From Rhexocercosporidium sp. MPI-PUGE-AT-0058 (lineage: Eukaryota > Ascomycota > Leotiomycetes > Helotiales), in contig JAGTJL010000006.1 in NCBI GenBank assembly GCA_020746875.1, positions 1,488,001 to 1,552,000 of the forward strand: a stretch of 64,000 bases of DNA, read 5' to 3'. The position numbers and the translations under genes are program-made. The notes beneath the pieces are model-generated. The model saw only the letters and a program-made list of their open reading frames with translations, did not search any database and was not told the origin of the DNA. This document shows, piece after piece, positions 1-12,541 of this stretch; position 1 is the first letter of the stretch; each line of letters begins with the position of its first letter.

Positions 1-2564
1 TTTCAGACGATGTTCCATGGGAGTCCTTGCTAAGAACCTGGTAGTCTGAGATCCAGGTGGACCAGGCGTGAGCCGGGGAGGTTTGAAGAGTGGACCGACG
101 TGCGAAATGTCTCTTCATCAGACCTGCTTGGGTAGAGAACAGAGCATGCTTTTCCAATCTCACGCAGACGATTCTACTTACGCAGTGTGTCGATATTCAA
201 ACTTGAGTTCAAATACTTGGCAAGCTCAAATATATATGCTCAAGGTGAATCTTAAGTAGATGTTTATTCAAAGTAATAATGATAGTTTACTACTCACTTT
301 ATACCTTAATTTAATAACAAATACTCAAAATCGGTGGGTTTGGGTACACAAAAATACTTACTTATGGTCAAACTCACACTGAACTCCAATACTTAGATGT
401 CTACTTAAGTTCAAGTAGAATCACCGACACAATGTACTTACGGAAACATCCTGAAACATCCAGCTATGGCCATGAAGTTTTCAAGGTTGCATGCCCGTAC
501 TGCGGAGCACACGCGGCATTTTGCTCTGTTCTTTCCTTCTCATCTTACAATATTTTCATCATGGGATCTGGAAAACTGACTAGCCTTACAGGTATTAACA
601 GCAAGCACGGTTACACTTGCATTTACCCTCCCTGCCAGACCCGCTTGTCTCCACGCTCTCGGGAACGAAACGGACCCACTGCCTGAGAAACGTTCAGGGG
701 TGGCAATCGTCCACACTTCACGCTACTCAACCTCATGCATATCAGAACGCCGAAGTCATGACGCGGAATTTCCCATGAATATGTGCCGCCGCACTGTTTA
801 CCGGGACTCTTGCGGATTTCGAATGGGTCACTAAGGAGCATAGTCTCTTTTGAATCCTTGAATCAACGTCGTATTACCGCTACGAGGTACAAAAACTACG
901 CGTTCGCTGTCGAAGCGCGTCGGAGAATAAAAATCAAGATCAGATTAGGAATTAGATAATACTTCACTAGTACGAAGCCCTCTCTTAAAGACAGAAGTTC
1001 TTATACATCATACTTAAAAGGCCAAACTGGCCAGCCCGATGCACAGAATACAGGGACACAGCCAATCAAAACCACCCTGTAAACCCACCCAGAACTCCAC
1101 TCAAAAAGCGATCTCGAAAGTCTAGCGCTTTGGAAGATTGAGTTCGAAATGGAAGCTTTTGATGCCGTTTACATGCTATGCTGTAAGAACAACATGGAAG
1201 CATCCTAGTAAGATTGCTTTCAACTCCGAAAGACCGGTTCTGAGATTCGCCCAACGGAGCAACAAGATTCACAACGTCTCGAAAGAAAAGGAAGCCTGGA
1301 TAGTTGAACCAGAGGGGCAACGCCTTGAATCCACTCTCCCTAAATACCTACCTCCTTGCAATCTGGACATGGTTCAAGCCTTCTGAGATACAGTTCGGAA
1401 ATATCCAGTAAGCGGAAGGTCTGTGCCCCATGTTAGTCTTTCCGAGTCGCTGTTGCGAGTGTGGACACAGAGAAGAAACAGCCTGACGACGACAAGATCC
1501 ATAAACGTTCTTGGCGGTTCGATACAGACACCAACCATGGACTATGATCTCCACATCTAACCACATTCGATCAACGAAGGGTCTTTTCTATTCCGGGCGC
1601 TTTGCCTCTTATAGACATCTGGTCACCATGGCTGAGTTTGTCCCGTGTCAACTTCTCAATGTCGAGTTCTGTGGAAGCCCACATCCGCATCTGCACAGGA
1701 CAAGCACAACGAACCAAAGGGTGGAGCTGACGAGTCCTTCGTCCAAACTCGAGGGCTCGTGCGGGAAAATGCACCTCGAGGATCCTCGTCCACAACAATC
1801 CAAAGCAACACGAATCAGTAAGATGAATGGACTATAGTTCGGGCGGTCGCCGGTATACACAGTAGCGGGTTTCGCCATTACTTGCCAAAAGGGGGCAGGC
1901 ACTTGCAGTCCAAACCGGATCCTCGAGGAAGACTCCCACCGTATTAACCAAAGTCTTTGAAAAGGCTGCCAAAGACTAGGGGACAGGCTGCTCGTGACTA
2001 TTGGTCGTGATGAAGGTTATTGGTCTGACAAAGACAGAAGAAGTAAGGAAGGAAGCTCGTATGTCTCGCTCTCGCTTCGCTTCTGGGCCGCATGCTAAAA
2101 TATCCGCAGCACTAAATAAAGCGGTCCCTTGGTAGCTTACCTAAGCATGTAATGAATGATTGGTAGCGAAAGAAGCAAAGACTCGACTTCCAATCGTATC
2201 AAGTACAGGAATCGAAAGGGGAAGGGCAACAAGGAATTGGTCCTTCAGACAACCTCGTACACCTGCAGTAGTGGAGAGGACTCATTTTTCAATCCACTGG
2301 GAGAAAAAAAGAAAGAAAAAGGGGGAGTGCCTATGCAGGTAGGTAGGTAGGTAGGTAGGTACTTCGAGCTTTAAGGGGACCATCAATCGATGGCGTCATG
2401 CTTCAACCCCCCACCTTGCACCTTGCACTACTGCAACAACCTACCCCCTTCAAAGGACTCGACAACACCACACATCTCAATCAGCTTTGGACACAAACTT
2501 ACCTGAAAGTTGTCCTGTGTCCAAGCCTACAGTCGAGACAACAGAACAAAGCTACATTTCTAGG
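1..2564. other. Region without a supportable gene
   Basis: No reading frame here matches a family I recognise, and all frames are short (at most about 108 codons) and overlap on both strands. Positions 230-430 are AT-rich and contain the inverted pair CTTAAGTAGA (251-260) / TCTACTTAAG (400-409). An AGGT tetranucleotide tract lies at 2337-2360. The last 200 bases are the likely promoter and leader of the aldo-keto reductase that follows. Confidence 0.6.
2337..2360. repeat. (AGGT)6 microsatellite
   Basis: Six perfect AGGT units run directly into GTAC, about 205 bp upstream of the aldo-keto reductase start. It is a simple tandem repeat prone to length change. Confidence 0.9.
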
Positions 2565-4373
2565 ATGCCTCTCTTAGCCAACAGTCCCAAGTCGCGTGTC
2601 GTAAGTGGGAACTCATTTTCCTTCGGCCTAATCGATGACAGCTGAGACATTCCGTATCAATAGCTGACTTGTTCTTGTCGTCGGCTGATAGATATTGGGG
2701 ACGATGACCTTTGGGCCTGATACATCCGCTGGTGCTCGTATCACGTCCTTAGACGAGTACAACACCTTTCTGTACGTCTGTGGCGAGGGGTGCCCTTTTC
2801 ATTTCATGTCTCCAAATAGCCAACCTAAAGCAGCGACTGACTCTAGTTTCTTGAAATCCAGGGATTATTTCCAGGCCGCAGGCTACAGCGAGATTGATAC
2901 TGCGCGTTCGTATGTTGGCGGCAAACAAGAGGCCTTTACCAAAGAAGCACGTTGGAAAGAAAGGGGTTTAACCCTAGCAACAAGTACGTACTCCGTACTT
3001 TTCCGTGCCGCAACCATCTTTCATCCAATCCCTGAAATGTACGAAATGTACCTTAACTTCGACCTTTCACCCTAAGACACTTGCCCAACGGATATACCAT
3101 GCTGATCTTACGGACTTGTAGAGGTGTATCCGGACAAACCGGGAAAGCATGCCCCTGATGTTCTCACGGAACACTTCAACACGAGCTTGAAGGAGTTGGG
3201 TGCTGATTGTGTGGATATCTTCTATCTTCATGCTGCTGTGGGTTTTACTTTCCAATCCTTGACGCTGATCTGAACCTAAAATAGGATCGCTCTGTTCCAT
3301 TTGCCGAAACTCTCGAGGCTGTGAACAAGCTCCACAAGGAGTAAGTACCAAGAAGAATGCAACTTTTCCTTGTCCTAAACGGATTGACCATGTCCTTTTG
3401 GCAAAGTAATACGGAATATTCGCGACACAGGATTTCCGAACGGCCCCCATACCCTGTTAGATCTGCTCCTGGTACACGTGCTGACTCCACTCAAGGGGAA
3501 AGTTTGTACAGCTTGGACTATCGAACTTTACAGGTCAGTGAAGCTCACCCTTGGAAATTTTATTTTGCTTTGGGGTTACATTGAACCTGGCTGCAAATTT
3601 TTGTGATGATTGACAAGCACTAACTCCCTGCCTCGTAGCTTTTGAGGTTGCCGAAGTTGTCATGACCTGCAAGTACAACAACTGGGTTAGGCCTACTATC
3701 TACCAGGGAATGTACAACGCCATCACTCGATCACTGGAACATGAACTCATCCCAGCATGCAAGAAATATGGCCTTGACGTGGTTGTCTACAACCCCATTG
3801 CAGGTGGTTTGTTCAGTGGAAAATACAAGTCAAAAGACATTCCCTCTGAAGGTCGCTACAGGTAAGTCGTTTGGTATGTTCCTTGCTTCATTTTCCCAAG
3901 AATTCGAAGAAATCGAGGCTCGTCTACTCAGTAGTCTCAAAACAAGACCAACAGTCCCAGGTAGCACTTGAAGGATCGTTACTGACTGGGAGATCTCTTG
4001 CAGTGATGCTGTGGGCCGCATGGGTGAGATGTACCGAAAAAGGTACTTCAAAGACTCTACATTCGAGGCCCTCAAGGTAATCGAGCCTGTCGTCGAGAAG
4101 CACGGCTTGACCATGGTGGAAACTGCCCTACGATGGGTCGTCAACCACTCGGCGTTGAACGTCAAAGATGGAAACGACGGAGTCATTATTGGAGTTAGTA
4201 GCCTTGCGCAGCTCGATCAGAATTTGAAGGATTGCGAGAAGGGTCCGCTCCCGGAGGAAGTCTTGCAAGCGCTTGACAAGGCGTGGAAAATCTCCCAACC
4301 GGATACACCAAACTACTGGCATTTGGACTTGAAGTATACCTATGACACGAGGAAGGCGCTTCTCAGCAAGTAG
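2565..4373 (+). CDS. Aldo-keto reductase, aflatoxin-aldehyde-reductase (AKR7) type
   Basis: NADPH-dependent aldo-keto reductase, probably cytosolic, reducing aldehydes or ketones; the AKR7-like pattern suggests reactive dialdehyde detoxification, but the substrate is inferred. Eight exons: 2565-2600, 2692-2771, 2862-2983, 3122-3237, 3285-3340, 3496-3533, 3639-3861, 4004-4373. All junctions keep frame and give 346 residues, the usual family length. The start opens a 12-codon exon that splices onto ILGTMTFGPDTSAGAR, the typical first strand of this family. The AKR tetrad is complete: Asp51 (EIDTAR), Tyr56 (ARSY), Lys80 (LATKVY, codon built across a splice junction) and His116 (FYLHAAD). The C-terminus carries QPDTPNYWHL and ends at Lys346. 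No regulatory site was recognised, and it shows no obvious partner among its neighbours. Confidence 0.93.
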
Positions 4374-5412
4374 ATGCATACTACATAGACGCTGGGCATC
4401 CGCTGTAGCAGTTTCCACCGATAGCTACGAGTTCCGACATGAAAGTGCATGAGTTTTACTTCTGATATTACAAGACTCGATGTTACATCGAATAGCTTTG
4501 CTGTTCGACGGGATCTCTTGTCTATACAGTCAATTGGTGAAGCGCTTGCATATTGTGATTGCGCTGCAGCTGCCAAGCGAGAAGATATGGTTTCGCCGTC
4601 TTAGTAGAAGTGCTTGGGTTACTTTTCGACTGTACGAAACGTTGGCCAGCGATATTCGAGTTCATATCTTGACAGGCATCGGTATCTGCAACATCCAGAA
4701 ACCAGCATCGTTTTTCTCTACCACTTCCTCTTCCTTACTCGCTATGCTATCCTATAGAGTGTATATCACAGTTGTAAGCAGTGTTGATCAGGTTTCTAGC
4801 TGTCTGTCAAATCCGTATTCAGCTTGAGATCAAGGTATCAGGGCTGGGTCCGAGATTTTGAGTGATAGATCAGGTACATAATACATGACATGGATTCTCT
4901 GCGAGGACGAGGGGCCCTGGTAACCAAGAACTGCATGGCCACTCCAGGAGTCCACGATAGTCTCACTTCCACCCGTCTTATGCTCCCGCAACGAGACGCA
5001 TCATTCTCCATGGCCCATTTCCTTCGCCGAGCAGGTCGATGTTGGTCCATGGCGCGATATGCCGCCCCTCCCCAATTCAGAAACATGGTCTTGTAGGCGT
5101 GGAGCCGGACGAATGTCTACTTTTGTACCTCGCAGTATGTTTCTGTCACGATAGCTTATGAGAAATTCACAGGAGCCAGACTCTGACCTAATTGGCACTG
5201 TTCACCGAATGTGGTTTTTTGGCGGTGACGCGGCCCCGAATTTCCCTTGCTAAATCACTCCCAAACAGAAACGACGAAGTGGACAGTATCCACGACGATT
5301 GGGGAGGAGTTTATCTTCATCCCAATACTCAATGTTAACTTGAATCAATTAACCCTTAAATTTCAGTTACGCTACACTTTTGCCCATATTTACTTTTCCA
5401 TTCCTGAAAAAT
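4374..5412. other. Intergenic, convergent 3' ends
   Basis: Space between the 3' ends of the aldo-keto reductase (+) and the UROD/MetE-like gene (-). The longest frame (4480-4827 +) has no family resemblance and mixed composition. I see no RNA gene or repeat. Confidence 0.6.
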
Positions 5413-6624
5413 TCAAGGCTCCCCTGGCCAGATAGCATCGGCAAGCTGTCTCACAAGCTTCAATTTCGCAACCATTTCGCTATGTCCGACATTATTGCCA
5501 TCACTGTGACTAGCAAATCCACACTGCGGACTAACACCCAGCCTCTGCAGCGTCTCCTCCTTCGTCTCCCCAGTCCCCTGACTAATTAACTCAGCCGCCT
5601 GATAAACCTTCTTCTTCATCTCCTTGATATCCTCAAGCTTCGAAAACTTGCTCGTAATCAAACCCAAGATCACATTCTTATTCTTCGGGAGCTCCTTCAG
5701 GGGCTCCAAGCCGCCAGCGCGCGGGGTGTCGTATTCGAGATAGTAGGTGTCGACATTCAGCTTTTGGAAGAGCTTGGTTGCGATGGCGTCGTAGCCGCCT
5801 TCGGAGAAGTGGCGTCCGCCTACGAAGTTGCCGCGGCAGAGGTGGACGCCGACGTGCATGTCGGATGGGCATTTGGAGAGGCAGTCGTTGTAGAGCTTGA
5901 TGTAGGAGTCGAAGAGTTCTTCGGAGTCTTCGCCGTCTTTCTTGAAGCCTGCGAGCATCTTCTCGGAGCAGAAATCTGAGACGCTATGTCAGCAATTGAT
6001 ATGGGACAATGGAACGAGCAATATGACTTACAAGCCAGGTTGGGATCGTCGATCTGGACATTGCGTAGGCCGTTGTCGTCGAGGATTTGAAGCTCGGTTT
6101 GGTAGGCTTTGGCAACATCTGCAAAGTATGCTGCGTCTGATGGGTAGACTTCTTTTGGGTATGCCCTGCCAGTCTTGTAGCGTAGATGGTACCAATTGGG
6201 GGCTGCTAGGGTGAGCTTTACTTCGCTCTGTTTCTCCTTGGGCACTTGGACGAAGTCAGCTCTGATCACAACATAGCTTTGGATTCCAGCATCTCGCTGG
6301 AGCTTGGTTTCTAAGACCTGAAGTTCGGAATAGAATTCAAAGACATCCTGGCAAAGGGAACTAACTAACGTTGGTTTTTGAGGTAGTTCCATTGATCGAC
6401 GTAAGTGCTACCAAAGTGCTTGATCTTTCCGGTGCATAGAACCGCCTCTCCGGGCTTGTGGCCGCTCTCGGTAAATGCACCAATATCTGGGACGTAGAGG
6501 CGGAAGATGTCTATATCGAAGTCTGTGACTTCCTCAAAACCGTCCAAACCTAGGAAGAATATGCCCCCTAAAAAATTAGTTGTAAATTCATATAAGCTCG
6601 CGCGAAGACTTACAGAACATGTGC
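5413..6624 (-). CDS. UROD/MetE-like protein, N-terminus not found
   Basis: Belongs to the fungal proteins with the cobalamin-independent methionine synthase C-terminal (UROD/MetE) fold. They resemble the MetE catalytic barrel, but their reaction is unsettled. Exons in reading order: a short piece ending at 6614, then 6567-6370, 6244-6032 and 5975-5413. Family segments are in order: HMFWG.FF.GLDGFEEV, YVPDIGAFTESGHKPGE, CTGKIKHFGSTYVDQW, LTLAAPNWYHLRY, NVQIDDPNLAYFCSEKM, HLCRGNFVGGRHFSEGG, YLEYDTPRAGG, VSPQCGFASHS, and WPGEP at the end. Intron 6245-6369 could instead end at 6311; the longer intron suits the family better because it gives YLKNQLPKEK. Upstream of HMFWG I cannot find the usual 70-90 residues (AEHIGSLLRP segment, DGEY motif). 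A weak link to a piece ending KTEQ near 6707 is possible. It may be 5'-truncated or a pseudogene. Confidence 0.75.
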
Positions 6625-7440
6625 CTGTTCATAAATCAGCATTTGGTCTTTCTATGTGGTTGAAATTGAAGGACAACGAAAAGGGGAGCTAATTCGATCA
6701 ACGTACTGTTCGGTTTTTGAAGATAGTCTCAATGAGGGGTAGTGAGGGGTAAACTGTAGGACGAATTCTCTCGACCCTGGTCGTCTCTAAATTGAGATGA
6801 GATCTCCCCCCCCCTCCCCGAGAGAGCTCATCCATGCTTCTCTTGGTCGTTAGAATGGGTAAGACATTGCGAAACTTCGGCTGATGTCATGTGGCCCTTG
6901 GAGGCTGGCCGGGAGCCCTCACCAGCTTCTCGCTAGCTTGATGCCCTTGATCCCATATATCCCATATATCTGTGCTGATGTATCGGTGCTCCTAGGCATT
7001 ATTAACATCGCAAAAGGTAATCGGTTTGAGGATTATCAAAATCGCATATTCTGCGGCGGACATTTGCTGCTGCTTCACAAAGACAGCTCTTTAACCTCGA
7101 TTTGAGTCTGCAGGCGCCAGGAGTCAGGGGGTTCTCGTTGGATCCAGCCCGCCTCCCCACACTGTGACTGACCCTCCCACTTGCGAAGTTTACCCGACAT
7201 CAACTTCATGTCACTGTTGTTTGAGTGAGTGGTCGTCAACAGACCGTCATCCGCACTGCACCCAAGCTCGTCACAGGATAGTCATACAACTTGCGTAGTA
7301 TGTTAAGCTGATAGAGCTTATATTGCATCTACATCTTTACATACTAACCGAAACGCAGTGCTTGGAGTGCTTTTTGTTCCATCCTCACGACTAGAAAAAC
7401 ACATTACGTATCAATATTGTCCGACATCATCAGAGAAGCT
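6625..7440. other. Intergenic, putative divergent promoter
   Basis: Lies between the N-terminal side of the UROD/MetE-like gene (-) and the F-box gene (+). Contains a C-rich run near 6808-6819. The missing N-terminal exon of the minus-strand gene should be here, but no matching coding segment was found on that strand. Confidence 0.55.
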
Positions 7441-8825
7441 ATGTCAGGGCATAACGGCAGAACTTCTGAAGATGCAGTGGAGCCCGTCTCCATTGAGACT
7501 CTACCAAACGAAATCCTCTCTCAGATCCTCGGGTACTTGGATACTTTGCCACCGTCATTTAATCTCGGCGCTCTTCACGACGAGCCCGAGTTTGATATTA
7601 CAAGCTCCGCAGACAGTCCACTCAAAGCAAGCTCTCTCGTATCCAGGCGATGGAGAGATTTATCGAAGCAAATGCTATTCAAACACGCCCAGTTTATCGT
7701 CCGGAAGCATCCCAAGGGTAGAGTCATGTTAAGTCGGCAGATGAAGCCATTCTTCGACTTCGTAACCTCAACCTCCCTGCACACTATCAAGTCTTTCACT
7801 TTACTCGTCCACGACGGCGAAGTGACAGACAATCACGAGAGCGAGTATCGACTAGACGAATTTGCAAGTTTCTGGGTCTCGTTGTTCCAGGTCATCGATC
7901 CCATCGATTTGCTTATTGTTGCCGCACCCGAAGCTTTGGGCGCTCTCACTTCTTGCCACATATACCTTACTGAAGCGTGGAGTTTTGATTGTCCTTGCCA
8001 TTACCTTCGGCTCCAGAGGACACCTGGAACTTCGACACTTCACCCTGTTGGAGTGGGTCAAAACACTGGCCCAAGTGTTACCAGTGACATTCCAGCCGGT
8101 AGCCTTCTGGAAGATGTCTCGAGAATTTTACCACCTAGCAGCTCTTCTGAACAAGACCGACCTCGCAGTCAAAATACAAAAGCTTCGGCTCTGTTTGCCA
8201 TCCGACCTTGGGACAAACTTTTGCTTAACGAAGGCTCATTTATCAAGGCCTATGCTACCTACGAGTTCTGGTTGAGGAAGGCTCCTTCGGTAAGTGTCCC
8301 ATTCCAATGTCTGAGGTCGCGTTCCTGATACACAGAAAGATTCTACCAGATCTCATCGGCTCGGCGGCTCCGAGAGACGAAGCTTGCATCAGTCCCACGA
8401 TTCGCGACATGTCGTATGTCGCCATATTCCCCATTAGTAACCATTTCGCGGATCTCACCGAGAATTTGCCCAGGCTAGACCGTCTTTATTGCCAACTAGT
8501 ACCACGAAATGAGATCTTATCGGATCCCAAGAAGATGGTTCAGGTAGAATCGGAAGATCTCTGGATGGAGAGGAATGCTTCTTATGCTGCGCTGATGCGG
8601 GAGCTGTTCAGTTCCCCACCTCGTAACAATTACCAGCACCTCAAGATATTTGAGTCCGGCGATGCTGCAGATCGAGCTGCTTGGGGCATGGCGGTTGAGT
8701 ACGTGAAACGCGCAGGCAATGGATGGAAGGTTGGTGGAGATGGGGTTTTCATTAGAAAGGAGGAGGATATCAAACCTAATGAAGGTGAGACTGAGGAGGT
8801 ACCAACAACATTGTCAGTCAATTAG
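7441..8825 (+). CDS. F-box domain protein
   Basis: Probable substrate-recognition subunit of an SCF ubiquitin ligase. Two exons, 7441-8289 and 8340-8825, separated by a 50-nt intron whose removal gives PS-ILPDLIG in frame; 444 residues. The first ATG of the open frame is at 7441. The F-box is at about residues 17-75 (SIETLPNEILSQILGYLD, then a spacer, then SSLVSRRWRDLSKQMLFKH). The rest matches a large Pezizomycotina F-box group by its conserved patches: CHIYLTEAWSFDCPCHYL, RPWDKLLLNEGSFIKAY, RDMSYVAIFPISNHF, LPRLDRLYCQLVPRNEIL, DLWMERNASY and FESGDAADRAAW. No leucine-rich or WD repeats are evident, so the target is unknown. These genes are often lineage-expanded. Confidence 0.88.
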
Positions 8826-9976
8826 CCACTCTAGATCGGACGAAATGCTGACTGACTCAGTCATGGCTCTTTGATCAGATGGGCTTGGAATGGCACTGCG
8901 GAGCTCCCTGTGTCAGCATATCCGCTGTATGCCCATCCTATGGGGCCATAGGCTTGGCTTGTACGGATGCTAATGGGCCTCGAAAGATGGCATTACGTTG
9001 TTGAGTTCTTCTCAAGCGCGGTGTGATTTGGTAGATTTGGCAGGTTAAACGGTTTAGGTTGGTCTATCTGGCATTATTTCTAACGCTCTAATGTTGAAGG
9101 ACAGAGAGGTAAAGCCACCCTATATAACCAAAGCCTTATTATGAACGGTGGCTAAGGCGATATTATAGACTTTGCGTTGCAGAACTCAAGATATCATTCT
9201 TCAGTGCCTAACACCTACTCGGTAAAAAATCGCAAGCGTTTTGCTTTATGCACCAGCAGCTTTCCTTCTTCTCCTGTCGCAAAGTGAAGGAGCTGTGTCT
9301 ACGGAGTATGTCGCGAGCGCGGAATTCATCTTGGCTGGAAAGGAAGCTTTTCTTGAGAACGAATCTAGCATCTGAGATAAAACTAGTCCTAGTCCTCGCC
9401 AGTGATTGGGTATGAATTTTTGCTTCGTCTCCCGCTCATATCTGCGTTTCAACTTAGATGTGGACTCTCTGAGCTTCGCCAAACATCATTGTTAAAAGTC
9501 TAGAAAGGGACGAGTCATGTTTCGAGAGTTCTAGCAACGATTGTGTGCCGGAAAAGACCTTTCCCGGCGGTGCTACAAATATGCGGTCCTTCGTCAATCA
9601 TTTCTGCCAGGGCCCCTTCGATTGACTCAACCTTGACCGTCACTCAGCTTCTACATGCCATATCAAGTGGATTAAGTCCCACTTTTGGTTTTATGGCCGA
9701 GGATGCGGGGTAAATCCCCATCTTTACTCACGCTAGGTGAAGTTCAATGTCCGGGGCCCCATTTTGTTTATATGTCGGCATTCCCAATTGGATATCACAA
9801 CTGTAGCTGGGGGGATCTTGGGATGAACACAAGTGTTGGGGGAGTTCACTTATCCGATCAATACTCGTCTAAGCAAGATTCTGCCTCGTCCTTGGGCATC
9901 ACACTCCTGAGGGTACAAAAAGCTGGCTACTCCTCACATGTATGAAAGACATTGTCAGCCCCAAGTATAGTCTGCC
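8826..9976. other. Intergenic
   Basis: Between the F-box gene and the carboxylesterase, both on the plus strand. The short minus frame at 9246-9482 has no recognisable features. The final few hundred bases should hold the esterase promoter. Confidence 0.6.
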
Positions 9977-11794
9977 ATGATGTGGTCACTTTCATTGCTT
10001 GTCTCAATTGCTTCCCTCATTCCGCGATCTCTTTGCGCAGATGGACTAGTAGTTTCCACAACTAGTGGTGAACTGCATGGTTTCATCGATCATAGTACTC
10101 CTCTCGTTCGCAAATTCCTAGGTGTGCCATACGCCGAGCCTCCTGTAGGCGATTTGAGATTTGCACCTCCACAAACGAAGACATCAAACGGCGTTGTCAA
10201 TGCAACCGATTTTGGACCGTCATGTATGCAGCAGTTCAGCAACGGCTCCACGATATATACTGCCCAGGTTCCACAGTTTCTTATCAGTGGAGGACAATCT
10301 GAAGATTGTTTGTACCTTCATATCTGGGCTCCAGCTTTGAAGACCGAATATCCCCAGGAATTGGCGCTGCCTGTATTTCTTTATATCCCCGGAGGTGGCT
10401 TCACAGGTGGAGGCTCGAATTCGATTGCCAAAATCCCTGACCAATGGATACAAAGAACTCAATCACACATTGTGATAGTCATGAAGTAAGCGTAGCCCGT
10501 CGTCCTCTTATTGGTATCGGGCTTCGCTGATACTGTCTAGCTATCGCGTCAATGTCTTCGGATTTCCCAATGCCAAAGGATTGACCGACTTGAATCCTGG
10601 TCTGCTGGACCAGAGAAAAGCGTAGGTCATACCCCACAAGTACAACTTCCTAAGTCTAACAGTACTTTCCAGAGTCGAATGGACTAGGGATAATATCGCT
10701 GCCTTTGGCGGTGATCCAAAACGCATCACTCTCTGGGGACAATCAGCTGGAGGAGCCAGCAGCAATGTTTACGGCTACGCCTACCCAGAAGACCCAATAG
10801 TGTCCAGTCTCATCTCAGACTCAGGATCAGCAAATCTACGCTACAGCTCCGACACGGAACAGTCTAACTTCACGTCGCTTGCAGGCTTGGTAGGTTGCGG
10901 AAACCTTGAGCCTGAACCAGAGTTATCCTGCGTTCGAAACGTCTCCGCTACTGATCTCGAAAATGCTCTTTCGTATTACGGAATCAATGGTACCAAGCCT
11001 GCGATTTCTTTCACGCCTTTCCCGGACAACAAGACGGCTTTTGGTAATATCACTGATAGAGCGGTTCGAGGGCTTGTAGCAAAGATTGTATGTTTACCTC
11101 TCGATACCCAATATATCATTGCTAATGAAGACATAGCCCGCTATTCTGGGTAGTAATGCCAATGAAGGTGCTGGATTCGTTCCCTACACCGACAGCGGCC
11201 CTGGCGAGGCATCTCTCTTCACCGCGACCCAAAGTATAATTGCCTGCCCTCTCTCAGTCGAGGTCAAGTAAGTACTCCCATCTCGATCTTGAGGCCACTC
11301 ATTAACTCCTAAAGGGCTCGAAACATGATTGGCCTTCCAACGTACCGCTATCAATATGCGGGTAATTTCTCCAACATCTCCCCCGTCAGCTGGTTTGGAG
11401 CATATCATAGTTGTGAGTCAACTTTATGCTGATTAGTTACGTTGCAATTACTGACCAATTTCTAGCTGAACTACCCCTGCTCTTTGGGACCCACGACCAA
11501 GTGTTTGATGGACCATCTACAGCCTTTGAATATAATGTTTCGCATGCGATGCAAGGTATGTCACTAGACACCACCATTAGCCCTTCGAAATGTACTGACA
11601 TTGCCCGCCTAGCTTTCTGGCTATCTTTCGCTTCAAATCCATCAGCCGGTCCTGCTCGCTGGACCAAAGAAGAAGGATATCTTGCCTGGCCGGAGTACAG
11701 GCAAAACACTAGTTCGATGGTACTTTTTGCCGAGGGCCAGACTCTTCAGAGCCTCGTTTCTGGTTCTAGAATAGATTCCAAGTGTAAAAGTTAG
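9977..11794 (+). CDS. Secreted type-B carboxylesterase/lipase
   Basis: Alpha/beta-hydrolase of the carboxylesterase type-B (COesterase) family, hydrolysing esters outside the cell; the exact substrate is unknown. Seven exons: 9977-10485, 10541-10621, 10673-11087, 11137-11267, 11315-11412, 11466-11555, 11613-11794. They join in frame to 501 residues, somewhat short but complete. A signal peptide (about residues 1-21, ending LCADG) is followed by the family segment FLGVPYAEPPVGDLRF. EDCLYLHIW and the oxyanion-hole stretch YIPGGGF come next. The catalytic triad is visible: Ser221 in GQSAGG, Glu345 in GSNANEG and His410 in AYHSSELP. Several N-glycosylation sequons (NAT, NGS, NVS, NIT) agree with secretion. 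An alternative start is the next ATG (9980). It is intact, unlike the phosphatase gene that follows. Confidence 0.92.
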
Positions 11795-12541
11795 TTTGAT
11801 ATTAATTTTGTCACATGGTAGAACGAACTTGGTATGAATTAAGGACGATACTTTTCATCATGTTTTGTTTCTTTTAATACAAGGTTCCGTCAACTTTGAA
11901 GCACCCTAACAGGGAAAGCTAGTTCATTCTCCAGAATTCGGATGAACATCGCAATCAGCCACAAAGCATGCCAAGGATAATCTACAAGTATATCTGCCAT
12001 CCAGGTTCTTCCAGGTGTGATTTGCAATATATTTGCAGGAACTGGTTGCCAACAGACCACTTAGAAGCTGAGCTAGAACCACGCTGTCAGCTAGCTTTTA
12101 ACAACCCCGCTTCGAACCTCACGGTACAGCTCAAGCTTCCTTCTAGGTGCATACTAACAAATTCAGTTTGGAAGTTGGGAACGATTGACTAGACAAAAGT
12201 TGGGATTGTGGTTTTTGGCTGCATGTTCGATCGGTGTCGTCATAGAGAAGCTGTAATCCAAGGTGTCTTATTGGTTCTTCGACTCGAGGTCTGCCATGCA
12301 AGGTATAGGAACTTCATCCCAGCTTCATCCCATCTTTGTATTGCCCTCGGGAAGTTGGGATGGCGAATTGGCAGCTGTCAAACAGCCCACGGGTTTTGAG
12401 ATCTAATTTTCACTAGCTATTATGGGTTGTCTGGCTAGAAAAATGTTCCTGGACTTACTTCTTAGCATTCGCATAAGAGCTCTGTCATTTCCCGTTCCTG
12501 GTTCCTGACTTCTGAAGTTGCAAGCGCAACCAGACTTCGCA
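11795..12541. other. Intergenic
   Basis: Separates the esterase from the PhoD-like pseudogene. Frames are short and featureless. It presumably held the promoter of the phosphatase gene. Confidence 0.55.
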
